DNA of 64,000 nt from Streptomyces chrestomyceticus JCM 4735 (GTDB lineage Bacteria; Actinomycetota; Actinomycetes; Streptomycetales; Streptomycetaceae), in contig NZ_BHZC01000001.1 of NCBI RefSeq assembly GCF_003865135.1, positions 8,680,001-8,744,000 on the forward strand, written 5' to 3'. Under the pieces are notes generated by a model. The model was given only the letters and a program-made list of their open reading frames with translations. It was not told the origin of the DNA and searched no databases. The position numbers were made by a program, and so were the translations under genes. Every line of letters starts with the position of its first letter. Positions within the stretch are counted from its first letter, which is position 1. Below are positions 41,636 through 49,613 of the stretch, in pieces.

Positions 41636-42382
41636 TTACCTGGGGCACGCCCCTAGCTCCTCCATCACTGGCAGGCACTCGGCGAGCAGGGCGACGACAT
41701 CGCGCCAGGCTCGCTGCGCGTGCCGTGCGTGGTAGCCGACGCCGGGGACCGCAGGATGGTCGACCGGCGGGTGGTGGAAGGCGTGCAAGGCGCCGCCGTA
41801 AACCGTGAGGCGCCAGTCGACGCCCGCGGCCTGCATCTCGGCGGTGAACGCGTTCCGTTGCGCGGGCGGCATGATCGGGTCTTCCGACCCGACCCCGGCC
41901 CACACCGGGCAGCGAATGTGCGCCGCCTCGCCCGGTCGGCCCGTGGTCAGTGCGTTGACTGTGCCGATCGCGCGCAGATCGACACCATCGCGACCGAGTT
42001 CGAGCCCGACGGCGCCCCCAGTGCCGTAGCCGACGGCGGCGATCCGGTCGGGGTCGGTCCGCGGTTCGGTGCGTAACACGTCGAGCGCCGCATGGCCGAT
42101 GCCCCGCATCCGGTCGGGATCAGCGAGCAGTGGCATGCAACGGGCCAGCATCTCCTCGGGGTCATCCAAATAGCGCCCGCCGTGGAGGTCGAAGGCCAGC
42201 GCTACGTATCCCAGCTCGGCGAGAGCATCGGCCCGGCGGCGCTCGACGTCGCTGAGCCCCATGCCCTCTGGTCCGAGCAGCACTGCGGGCCGGCGGTCGA
42301 CACCGGCCGGGAGGGCGAGGTGCCCGATCATCGTCAAACCGTCGGCCGGGTATTCGACCGTCCGCGTCGTAATCTTCGTCAT
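41636..42382 (-). CDS. Dienelactone hydrolase-family protein lacking the usual nucleophile
   Basis: A 248-residue alpha/beta-hydrolase of the dienelactone hydrolase family (HLALPAGVDRRPAVLLGPEG, LAFDLHGG, YLDDPEEMLARCMPLL, CPVWAGVGSEDPIMPPAQRN with the acid, GGALHAFHHP with the His). The nucleophile elbow, normally GYCxGG, reads GYGTGG, so the catalytic Cys is replaced by Gly (near residue 119). The rest is well kept, with the His and Asp of the triad. It may bind but not turn over ester/lactone substrates. It is cytoplasmic. ATG 42382 fits. It sits in a region of gene decay but has normal Streptomyces codon use. Confidence 0.75.
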   Translation of the reverse strand: MTKITTRTVEYPADGLTMIGHLALPAGVDRRPAVLLGPEGMGLSDVERRRADALAELGYVALAFDLHGGRYLDDPEEMLARCMPLLADPDRMRGIGHAALDVLRTEPRTDPDRIAAVGYGTGGAVGLELGRDGVDLRAIGTVNALTTGRPGEAAHIRCPVWAGVGSEDPIMPPAQRNAFTAEMQAAGVDWRLTVYGGALHAFHHPPVDHPAVPGVGYHARHAQRAWRDVVALLAECLPVMEELGACPR

Positions 42383-43321
42383 GAGACTGGACTGTAGTGA
42401 TCGTCGAGCCCATTCCGGCCGCTGTTCTGCCGCTGGCAGAACAGCACGGCGCGGGTGTCCCTCTGAAATTCGGCGAGGGCTCGCAAGAACCGGAACCAGC
42501 CCCCGTTCTCACGGCAGCGCTGTCGGATCACCTGCCCGGGCCTAAGGTGTTGGAGGCTGACCCTCGCGGCAGGATTCTGGCGTATATCGGCCCGCTCCTG
42601 CGCTCGGTGCCCCTACGTCGCCCGTCCGGCCCCCTTCGTCGGGATGATGCTGGACTACCTGGGCCGCCGGGCCCCGGACAGCCCATGCCCCCGGAAGCGC
42701 TGGAACTCCGGCTCCGCCAACTGCGCTTTCTCACCCAGCGGGGACGCACCGCGGCAAGCCGCCAGGTCGACACCATCCCATCCACTCAAGAACGCAGCAC
42801 TCTTGCCGGCTGTGGCTCGCTTGCGGTCCCGTTGTCGCAGGCATGGTTCATCGGAACAGCAATGCAAGGAGCGATGGAGACCGAGACGCAACGGATCACC
42901 GTTGCAGTCACAAGTCACACTCAGCGGAGTCATCAGCGCCTGAAGGCATACGTGGGACCTTCGATGGCCGGCTCGGATCTGACGATGCCTCCAGGCGAGC
43001 TGATACAGAATCTCGGTGGTGCGAACTGCGAACCGAGCTCAGGAAGAGCTACAACCAAGTGGCGCTCTTCGGCGCCAGCGAAGCTCGCGCTGCCGGTTTG
43101 GAGATGTGGCAAGTATCGCGAAATGGAGGTAACGAATTCCTTCGCGCCCTCGATTCCGCAACGGAGACTGAAACGATCTACAGGCTGGCTGACCTGATAT
43201 CAGGCGGGAGCTCCAAGCGCCCTTGGAAACCTTCGCTGTCGTTCCAGCAAACCCCGCATCGTCACCAAAGCATCGCGCACTTGGCGGTCACTCATGGTGA
43301 CCGTGAACGCTCAGCGGCTTA
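42383..43321. other. Gene remnants of unclear origin
   Basis: No intact gene. The rightward frame from about 42397 holds VLPLAEQHGAGVPLKFGEGS and PKVLEADPRGRILAYIGPLL, then shifts to YVARPAPFVGMMLDYLGRRA. A second fragment at about 42975-43200 reads ELRTELRKSYNQVALFGASE and LEMWQVSRNGGNEFLRALDS, which looks like the C-terminal helices of a small bacterial protein. From 42800 the base composition falls below that of neighbours. The frames disagree, so these are pieces of at least two decayed genes. Confidence 0.4.
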
Positions 43322-43520
43322 GGTATACGCGACTCCCGAATATGCGAGGTCGCCAGTTTCACACCAAAACCGCTCAGCCTGTATCAGCACCGAAGTCTGA
43401 AGACAGGGTGCTACCTGGCGGATGTCCTCCCCCCCGGCAGCCCTGCTTCGCGCAGTTCCCGTACGTCCAGCATCTGGTGCACCGCGCGCTCGTCGTAGGT
43501 CCGTCATTGACGTCCACGGC
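43322..43520 (-). pseudogene. MerR-family regulator fragment
   Basis: Leftward, RTYDERAVHQMLDVRELREA, then GLP, and in the next frame EDIRQVAPCLQTS. This is the end of helix 2 and the wing/coiled-coil start of MerR-family proteins. A run of seven G (C at 43429-43435) at the junction lacks one base to keep the frame. An in-frame TGA precedes RTYDE, and the first HTH helix and the end are missing. Confidence 0.55.
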
Positions 43521-43565
43521 CAAAAACGATCACCGGAACCGGGGTCCGGGGGCGATAATGAGCAG

Positions 43566-44327
43566 ATGGCTGTCAGCTCACGTGCTCATGCGTTCAATTC
43601 CGCTGCCGCCCAGTACGGGGCGAGCCGTCCTTCGTATCCTCCGGCGCTCTTCGACGCGGTCGAGGAGTTCCTGCAGCGTCCTTGGGCCGAGGTGCGCGCC
43701 GCCGATGTCGGTGCGGGCACGGGCCTTGCGACCGCGCTCCTGCGCGAGCGGGGCGCCGAGGTGATCGGCGTGGAACCCGGGGAGGCGATGGCTGCCGAGT
43801 TCCGCCGGGGTCTGCCGGACGTACCGATCGTCCGCGGTGACGGCAACCGTCTGCCCCTCGCGGGTTCCTCGCACGACCTCATCACCTACGCGCAGTCCTG
43901 GCAGTGGACCGACACCAGCCGCTCGGTCCCAGAGGCACTGCGGGTCCTGCGACCGGGCGGTGTGCTCGCCGTCTGGTGGAACACCACAGCCTTCGACGTG
44001 CCGTGGATCCACGCCCAGCACCAGCGCATCGCGCAGCACTGCGGGGTGCCCCCGCGCTCTGCGGCGCGTCCCGATGACCATGAAGCCGTCCGGCTCGCCG
44101 GTCTGACCGGCCTACAGGTCACGCGCCGGCACATCCGCTGGCAGCGCACCGTCTCCCTCGACACCCACCTCGCCAACATCAGCAGCCACTCCGCCTTCCT
44201 CATCCTCGACCAGAGCGCAAACCGTGCCTTCCTCACCGAGGAGCGCGAACGACTGCGTGCGGATTTCCCTCAGGAAGTGGTGGATGAGACCTATGTTGTC
44301 GATCTGCTGGTAGCCGTTCGCCCATGA
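43566..44327 (+). CDS. Class I SAM-dependent methyltransferase
   Basis: A 253-residue protein similar to the small-molecule methyltransferases with an N-terminal YGASRPSYPPALFDAVEEFL segment. It shows motif I AADVGAGTGLATALL, GVEPGEAMAAEF, ITYAQSWQWTD and LRVLRPGGVLAVWWN. The C-terminal part (LTGLQVTRRHIRWQRTVSLD, THLANISSHSAFLILD) resembles the TehB/UbiE-like class. The substrate is unknown. ATG 43566 fits the conserved start, with no strong ribosome binding site. The gene is intact although its neighbours are relics, and it points rightward against the 2-MIB operon. Confidence 0.8.
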   Translation: MAVSSRAHAFNSAAAQYGASRPSYPPALFDAVEEFLQRPWAEVRAADVGAGTGLATALLRERGAEVIGVEPGEAMAAEFRRGLPDVPIVRGDGNRLPLAGSSHDLITYAQSWQWTDTSRSVPEALRVLRPGGVLAVWWNTTAFDVPWIHAQHQRIAQHCGVPPRSAARPDDHEAVRLAGLTGLQVTRRHIRWQRTVSLDTHLANISSHSAFLILDQSANRAFLTEERERLRADFPQEVVDETYVVDLLVAVRP

Positions 44328-44380
44328 CGCGTGCTGTGGCCTGACGCCCCGCGAAAGGTTGCACCTTCGCGCGCTGGCGG

Positions 44381-44590
44381 CTACGCGATGAACTTGCGGT
44401 AGCCTTCGGGCAGTTCCGCGACCTTCGCCGAGGCATACCACCAGCGGTCATGGTCGTAGCCCTCGCAGTGGATGAATGCATGGGCCGTACTGCGAGCCGC
44501 TGCCACTCGCGCACGACACCAGACAACTCGATCCGCTGGATGAGCTGCGCAGCCAGCGCTGGGCTGGTGCTGCCGCCGCTCAAGTCGCCG
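44381..44590 (-). pseudogene. Short frameshifted gene fragment
   Basis: Leftward, ALAAQLIQRIELSGVVREWQ, then with a frame change STAHAFIHCEGYDHDRWWYA and SAKVAELPEGYRKFIA, with a stop at 44381. The two halves look like one coding tail broken by an indel near 44480-44490. The family is not recognised. It precedes the terminator of the 2-MIB operon. Confidence 0.45.
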
Positions 44591-44627
44591 TGGAAGGTGC
44601 TGAAGAGAGCCCCGGAAAACGCGGCGG

Positions 44628-44661
44628 CCCCGCCGGGCGGCCCGTGGCCGGCCCGGCGGGG
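44628..44661 (-). terminator. Hairpin terminator of the 2-MIB operon
   Basis: CCCCGCCGGGC (44628-44638) pairs with GCCCGGCGGGG (44651-44661), 11 perfect pairs and a 12-base loop. It lies just past the methyltransferase stop (44676) in leftward reading. Confidence 0.75.
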
Positions 44662-44675
44662 TTCCGGAGTGTTCC

Positions 44676-45551
44676 TCAGATCCGGTCGGCGGCGATCAGC
44701 AGGTATTGGAAGCTGCCGTTGCGGTACGCGGTCAGAAAGGTTTCCTCAATGCCCGTGACCAGGTGGTCGGCCTGGCTGCGCAGTTCCCAGTACGGCAGGG
44801 TGGCCTCGGTGAGGTCCTGGACGTGTACGGGGACCAGCCGGTGGCGGGCCATCGCGCGGAAGTACGCCGACCGTGGGTGGATGTCGCAGATGTAGTGGGC
44901 GTTGATGAGGGACACCTCGCGGGAGGCGCGCCCGTAGGCGTCGTTGTAACAGCCGGTGATCGTCACATAGCGACCGCCGCGCCGCAGCAGCCGCGCGTGT
45001 TCGGCGAACAGCAGGTCGAGCTCGACGTACATGGTCGACTCGTTGTTCCAGGACGCCGCGTACGCGCCGGTCGCGAAGCCGGTGTCGAGCATGTTGCGGT
45101 GGTGGTAGCGCACCTTGTCGGCGATACCGCGCTTGCGGGCCTGCTCGTTGGCGAAGTCGGCCTGCTTGGCGGAGATGGTGGCCCCGTCGGTGTGGCAGCC
45201 GTGGCGCAGGTGCGCGACCACGCTGCCGCCGCCGCGCCCGCACCCGGCGTCGAAGACGCGGTCGCCGGGCGTCAGCGCACCGAGGTGGGAGGCGAGCAGT
45301 TCGGCCTGGGCGTGTTCGAGGCGGTGCAGTTCACCGGTGAGGCGTTCGCGGCGCCGGACGGGGTCCGGCTCGTCCAGTACGGACCGGTCGGCCTCGCCGA
45401 TGCCGTAGTGGTGGTGGTACAGGTCGTCGATCTTGCCGAGCTCCAGGTTGACCGGGTTCTCCTCGGTGTTCCAGTAGTCCGCGACGCGGGCCTGGTACGT
45501 GGAGTGGGTCGGCATGAGCGGGCGTGCGGTGGGGACGTGCGCAGTGGTCAA
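44676..45551 (-). CDS. gpmt: Geranyl diphosphate 2-C-methyltransferase (2-MIB biosynthesis)
   Basis: A 291-residue SAM-dependent C-methyltransferase matching the actinobacterial enzyme that methylates geranyl diphosphate at C2 to give 2-methyl-GPP, the precursor of 2-methylisoborneol. It shows YQARVADYWNTEENPVNLEL, YHHHYGIGEADRSVLDEPDP, VFDAGCGRGGG (SAM motif I), RHGCHTDGATISAKQADFAN, NNESTMYVELDLLFAEHARL, RGGRYVTITGCYNDAYG and INAHYICDIHPRSAYF. The start is TTG 45551, because AAGGAG lies six bases upstream; this rare start may lower its level relative to the cyclase. It is third in the encapsulin-cyclase-methyltransferase operon, 33 bases after the cyclase stop. Confidence 0.93.
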   Translation of the reverse strand: MTTAHVPTARPLMPTHSTYQARVADYWNTEENPVNLELGKIDDLYHHHYGIGEADRSVLDEPDPVRRRERLTGELHRLEHAQAELLASHLGALTPGDRVFDAGCGRGGGSVVAHLRHGCHTDGATISAKQADFANEQARKRGIADKVRYHHRNMLDTGFATGAYAASWNNESTMYVELDLLFAEHARLLRRGGRYVTITGCYNDAYGRASREVSLINAHYICDIHPRSAYFRAMARHRLVPVHVQDLTEATLPYWELRSQADHLVTGIEETFLTAYRNGSFQYLLIAADRI

Positions 45552-45584
45552 CGGTGACTCCTTGCCGTGGTGCGCTGGATCGGT

Positions 45585-46649
45585 CTACCAGTAGTTGGGC
45601 AGGTGGTAGCGGTCGCTGTTGGTGGCGTGCCATTCGTGGTTGCCGGCCACCCAGTCGGACAGGCTCCGGGTGTAGCGCTCCACGAGCGGGGAGGTTTCGG
45701 CCAGCTCGGCCGCCTCCGTCTCGTACGCCTCCATGATCTGGTTGTGGATGTCGACGCTCTTCAGGTAGGCGGCCTTCAGGCCGCGCCGGTCGTTGGCGGC
45801 CACCACCTGGGGCAGGTTCAGATGGTCCGGGTCGCTCGCCAGCTCCTTGGTGAAGGAGTACAGGTCGTTGACGATGGTGGTGGCGTTGCAGGCCAGGGCG
45901 GTGATCCGCTGGATCTCCGGGCGGGCGTACACGGCCTCGGGCAGCTCGTAGCCGTCCACGGCGTCGACGATCGACAGGCAGGGGCGGAAGTTGTTGAACT
46001 GCCGCATGACCAGGTACTCCCAGACACGCGGCATGTGCCGTGCCTCCGCCCAGGACGCCTCGGCGAGATAGCCGAGGTGCAGCCGGGCCATGTCGTGGAC
46101 GAACCGGCCGGCCTGGCTGGGGGTCGCCAGGGCCGCGTAGTCCTTCAGGGCCCAGTAGTACGAGCGCAGGGGCCCGTCGGCCTGCACGCCCTGGCGCCAC
46201 TCCTGCTCCGTCTCCGGAGTGCCGTGGAACGGGTCCAGGGCCGACTGGGCGATGATCAGCCGGCCGCCCAGGCCGCGGCGCGCGCCGCCCTTGCCCTCGT
46301 CCTCCTCGCAGTAGCAGGTGTCGACGATGTTCTCAGCCAGCAGCAGCTTGCCCGCGGCGGTGAGGCGTTCGAGGTCGGCCGCGGCGGGGTGCTGCAGGAC
46401 GACGGCCCGGCCGAACTGGAAGCCGGTGAAGTCGCCGGTCCACTGCGCGGGGAACAGGTCCAGCGCGCGGGCCCACTCCTCCAGTCTGCGGTCGATCTCC
46501 GCGGCCTTCTCCGGGTCGGCCGGGGCGGCCGGCCGGTACCGCAGCCCGGGGACGGCGCCGCCGCGCCGGGTCGGCCGGGCCGGGGCGAGGCTCGGCGGGC
46601 CGGGCATCCTGAACGCGGCGTTGGTGGCGGTGGTACTGGATGTGCTCAT
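45585..46649 (-). CDS. 2-Methylisoborneol synthase (terpene cyclase), likely encapsulin cargo
   Basis: A 354-residue class I terpene cyclase of the 2-MIB synthase group. It ionises 2-methyl-GPP and cyclises it to 2-methylisoborneol. The Asp-rich metal motif appears as NIVDTCYCEEDEGKGG and the second metal motif as NDLYSFTKELASD. The pyrophosphate-sensor region (RFVHDMARLHLGYLAEASWA) is present and the C-terminus ends in HEWHATNSDRYHLPNYW, as in known enzymes. The first 45 residues are Ala/Pro/Ser/Arg-rich and disordered (AFRMPGPPSLAPARPTRRG). Such an extension precedes the catalytic domain in related cyclases and has been described as the targeting segment for family 2B encapsulins. ATG 46649 follows GGAG; the gene starts 17 bases after the shell stop. 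Confidence 0.95.
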   Translation of the reverse strand: MSTSSTTATNAAFRMPGPPSLAPARPTRRGGAVPGLRYRPAAPADPEKAAEIDRRLEEWARALDLFPAQWTGDFTGFQFGRAVVLQHPAAADLERLTAAGKLLLAENIVDTCYCEEDEGKGGARRGLGGRLIIAQSALDPFHGTPETEQEWRQGVQADGPLRSYYWALKDYAALATPSQAGRFVHDMARLHLGYLAEASWAEARHMPRVWEYLVMRQFNNFRPCLSIVDAVDGYELPEAVYARPEIQRITALACNATTIVNDLYSFTKELASDPDHLNLPQVVAANDRRGLKAAYLKSVDIHNQIMEAYETEAAELAETSPLVERYTRSLSDWVAGNHEWHATNSDRYHLPNYW

Positions 46650-46666
46650 GGTCCGTACTCCACTGG

Positions 46667-48139
46667 TCAGTCGGCGGTCCGGCCGAGCTGGACGTTCTCC
46701 AGGACACCGGCCGCGTCCGGCACGAGGATGGCCAGCGAGTAGTAGGCGGTGACGAGGTAGTTGATGACGGCGGACTGGTCGATGCCCATGAAGCGGACGT
46801 TCAGGCCGGGCTGGTGCTCCTCGGGGAGACCCGTCCGGTACAGGCCGACGACGCCCTGGTCGTCCTCGCCGGTCCGCAGCGCGATGATGCTGCTGGTGTG
46901 CGTCTCGCCGACGGGGATCTTGCCGCACGGGAAGATCGGGACGCCGCGCCAGGCCGGGACCTGGTGCCCGTTGACGTCCGCCGAGCCCGGCACCAGGCCG
47001 CGCTTGTTGCACTGCCGGAAGAAGGCGGCGATCGCCTTCGGATGGGCCAGGAAGAGCCGGGTCTTACGGCGCATGGACAGCAGCTCGTCCATGTCGTCGG
47101 GGGTGGGCGGGCCGGTGCGGGTACTGATGCGCTGCCCGTAGTCGGTGTTGTGCAGCAGCCCGAACTCCCGGTTGTTCACCAGCTCCCACTCCTGGCGTTC
47201 GCGGATCTCCTCGACCGTGAGCCGGAGTTGCTGCTGCGTCTGGTCCATCGGCTCGTTGTAGAGATCGGCGACCCGGGAGTGCACGCGCAGCACGCTCTGG
47301 GTCAGCGAGAGTTCGTACTCCCGAGGGGTGAGGTCGTAGTCGACGTAGCCGCCGGGCAGTGACGGTTCTCCGACGTGTCCGGCCTGCACCGGTACGTCCG
47401 CCTCGCCCCGGCGGTTCATCGGCCTCCGCTGCCGCTCCGCGTACGCGGCCAGGTGCGCGGCCAGGGAGGGCGCGCGGTCGGTGACCTCCCGGACCGTGTC
47501 CCAGGGCAGCGCCAGCAGGACGCCTGCGGTCTCGGCCCGTACCGACGTCAGCCACCGTGGGTCGGGGCGGCCGATCGCCTCGTCCCCGATCTGGTCGCCG
47601 TCCGTGACGACGCCGACGACCTCCTCCTCGCCGTACTTGCCGGGCGCGTAGCGGAGGAACCGGCCGTGGACGACGAGGTACGCCTCGGTGGCGGGCTGCC
47701 CCGCCTCGAAGAGGACCTGACCGGGCCGGACCTCCCGGACCCGGAAGCGTCCGGCGAGGTCCTTGAGCACCTCGGTGTCGCAGTAGCCGCGCAGGACCGG
47801 CAGCTCGGTGAGGGTCCGCGGGATCACCTTGATGTCGTCCGCGCCGTTGTGCTCGAACTGGACGCGGCCACGGCCGGTACGGAGCTGCAGGCGCCGGTTG
47901 ACCCGGTAGGTGCCACCCTTGACGTCCACCCACGGCAGCATCTTCAGCAGCCATCGGGACGTGATGGCCTGCATCTGGGGCGGTGTCTTGGTGGTGGTCG
48001 CCAGTTGGCGCGCGGCCCGGGTGCTGAGACTGGTGAGCACGCTGTCCGGGGACGGGCCGGACGGATCGGACGGGTCGGGGGCGCTCTCTTCGGCTGCGGA
48101 ACCGGGGACACGGTCGGGGACGCGGTCCGGTACGGGCAC
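46667..48139 (-). CDS. Family 2B encapsulin shell protein with cyclic-nucleotide-binding insert
   Basis: A 490-residue protein. Residues about 1-115 are a disordered Pro/Asp/Ser-rich start followed by an HK97-like N-arm. Residues about 120-225 form a cNMP-binding domain ([36 protein letters not shown] as the phosphate-binding cassette). From residue about 260 the HK97-fold resumes ([81 protein letters not shown], [20 protein letters not shown]). This domain order defines family 2B encapsulins, which form large icosahedral shells and in several actinobacteria and cyanobacteria sit beside 2-MIB synthase. GTG 48139 follows GGAGG at four bases. It is first in the operon and probably houses the cyclase. 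Confidence 0.93.
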   Translation of the reverse strand: MPVPDRVPDRVPGSAAEESAPDPSDPSGPSPDSVLTSLSTRAARQLATTTKTPPQMQAITSRWLLKMLPWVDVKGGTYRVNRRLQLRTGRGRVQFEHNGADDIKVIPRTLTELPVLRGYCDTEVLKDLAGRFRVREVRPGQVLFEAGQPATEAYLVVHGRFLRYAPGKYGEEEVVGVVTDGDQIGDEAIGRPDPRWLTSVRAETAGVLLALPWDTVREVTDRAPSLAAHLAAYAERQRRPMNRRGEADVPVQAGHVGEPSLPGGYVDYDLTPREYELSLTQSVLRVHSRVADLYNEPMDQTQQQLRLTVEEIRERQEWELVNNREFGLLHNTDYGQRISTRTGPPTPDDMDELLSMRRKTRLFLAHPKAIAAFFRQCNKRGLVPGSADVNGHQVPAWRGVPIFPCGKIPVGETHTSSIIALRTGEDDQGVVGLYRTGLPEEHQPGLNVRFMGIDQSAVINYLVTAYYSLAILVPDAAGVLENVQLGRTAD

Positions 48140-48366
48140 ATTTCCTCCGGAGGTGAACAGGAGTGAGGCGAACGGCCGTTGGTGAACAAGGGGGCCGTGT
48201 GCGGCAATAAGCGAAACAGGTGGAAGTGTGCCGCCGGTACGGCGTGAAAGGGGGCGCCTTTGCGTTCGCGAGGCGTAAACATCTGATGGTTGCTAAAAGG
48301 GGCGCGGTGGTGCTGACGCGCGCCCCCTTGGAAGGGTGGGGTGACTGTCGGGTGTCGTACTGATCA

Positions 48367-48395
48367 GCGGCCCCGGGTCCGAAGCCCGGGGCCGC
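48367..48395 (-). terminator. Hairpin terminator after ene-reductase gene
   Basis: GCGGCCCCGGG (48367-48377) pairs exactly with CCCGGGGCCGC (48385-48395) around a seven-base loop. It lies 25 bases past the stop of the leftward ene-reductase gene and separates it from the encapsulin operon. Confidence 0.75.
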
Positions 48396-48420
48396 GTGGG
48401 CCGGTTGCTCCGGCCCCGGA

Positions 48421-49488
48421 TCAGTACTGGTGGCTCGTGAAGTCGAGGTATCCGGTGTCGCCGCCCTTCTGCCATGTCTCCGGATCGGTGTCGCGCAGTG
48501 GCAGCCCGGCCCGGAAACGTTCGACCAAGTCAGGGTTGGTGAGGTAGGAGCGTCCGTAGCTGATGAGGTCCGCCCCGAGGCCGAGCCAGTGCTCGCCGAG
48601 TTCCCGGTTGCCCGGTCGCGGTGCGATCTGGCCCCCGGGGTTGAGGATGAAGGCGTTCGGCCATGCCTTGCGCAGGGAGACGAGCAGGTCTTCCTCCGCG
48701 GTGGCCATGACGTGGACATAGGCGAGACCGAGCGGGGAGAGCGCGTCGAACAGGGCGCCGTACAGTCGGGGCACGTCGTCCTCGGTGATGTCCCAGATGG
48801 TGCCGCCGGGTGAGAGGCGGATGCCGACGCGGTCGGCGCCGATGGCGTCGGCGGCGGCCTCCGCGGCCTCGACGGCGAAACGGATGCGACCGGTGACGGA
48901 GCCGCCGTAGGCATCGGTGCGCAGGTTCGCGTTCGAGGAGAGGAACTGCTGGATGAGGTAGCCGTTCGCCCCGTGCAGCTCGACGCCGTCGAACCCGGCG
49001 TCGACCGCCCGCCGCGCCGCGTCGGCGAAGGCCCGTACCTCACCCGGCACTTCGCCGGTGGACAGGGCGCGGGGGACGGGGGCGGGCAGCCGCCCCTCGG
49101 GGCCGAACACCGTGCCCCGCAGGGCCACCGCGGACGGCGCCACGGGGTGGTGGCCGGCGACCGCCGGGTGGCCGACCCGGCCGGCGTGCATGAGCTGGGC
49201 GAAGATCCGGCCGCCGTTGGCGTGCACCGCGTGGGTCACCGGCCGCCAGGCGGCGACCTGCGCGTCGTTGTGCAGGCCGGGTGTGCGGGGGTTCGACTGG
49301 CTCTGCGCGCTCGGCTGCACGCCCTCGCTGACGATCAGTCCGGCGGTGGCCCGCTGTGCGTAGTAGGCCGCCGCCGAGGCGTTCGGTATGCCGTCGGCGA
49401 AGGCGCGGGACCGGGTCATCGGGGCCATCACCAGGCGGTTGGGCAGCCGCAGGCCGCTGAGCGAAAAACTGTCGAAGAGGCTGGTCAC
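48421..49488 (-). CDS. Old yellow enzyme-family ene-reductase
   Basis: A 355-residue FMN-dependent NAD(P)H:flavin oxidoreductase of the NemA/Old Yellow Enzyme group. It shows LPNRLVMAPMTRSRA at the start, AQLMHAGRVGHP, the substrate-binding His-Asn pair in GVELHGANGYLIQQFLSSN, and RTDAYGGSVTGRIRF. The C-terminal phosphate-binding loop is ADLISYGRSYLTNPDLVERF. It reduces activated alkenes or nitro-esters, often in detoxification. The start is GTG 49488 with AAGGA seven bases upstream. It is divergent from a MerR-family gene and has a MerR-type promoter (20-bp spacer with dyad), so it is probably induced by an electrophile or thiol stress. Confidence 0.92.
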   Translation of the reverse strand: MTSLFDSFSLSGLRLPNRLVMAPMTRSRAFADGIPNASAAAYYAQRATAGLIVSEGVQPSAQSQSNPRTPGLHNDAQVAAWRPVTHAVHANGGRIFAQLMHAGRVGHPAVAGHHPVAPSAVALRGTVFGPEGRLPAPVPRALSTGEVPGEVRAFADAARRAVDAGFDGVELHGANGYLIQQFLSSNANLRTDAYGGSVTGRIRFAVEAAEAAADAIGADRVGIRLSPGGTIWDITEDDVPRLYGALFDALSPLGLAYVHVMATAEEDLLVSLRKAWPNAFILNPGGQIAPRPGNRELGEHWLGLGADLISYGRSYLTNPDLVERFRAGLPLRDTDPETWQKGGDTGYLDFTSHQY

Positions 49489-49535
49489 AGGGGTGTCCTT
49501 AAGGCGTACGGGAAGGGGTCGGTGGTGCGTTCGCT

Positions 49536-49567
49536 ACGCTAAAAGCTGACGTTGACGTCAGAGGCAA
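49536..49567 (-). promoter_or_regulatory. MerR-type promoter with dyad in a 20-bp spacer
   Basis: Read leftward, TTGCCT (-35, 49562-49567) and TAGCGT (-10, 49536-49541) are 20 bases apart. The spacer contains the perfect dyad CTGACGTCAACGTCAG (49546-49561). Overlong spacers holding a dyad are diagnostic of MerR-activated promoters. The site serves the ene-reductase gene. Confidence 0.75.
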
Positions 49568-49613
49568 GCCCTGTGAGGCGGAGCACATGGGGCGGGACAT
49601 CCCAGGGGGCGCG

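Noticed and set aside
42397..43197. A 266-codon rightward frame as a real gene
   Set aside because: Its composition changes along its length, another frame carries the more protein-like segments, and no start signal is present.
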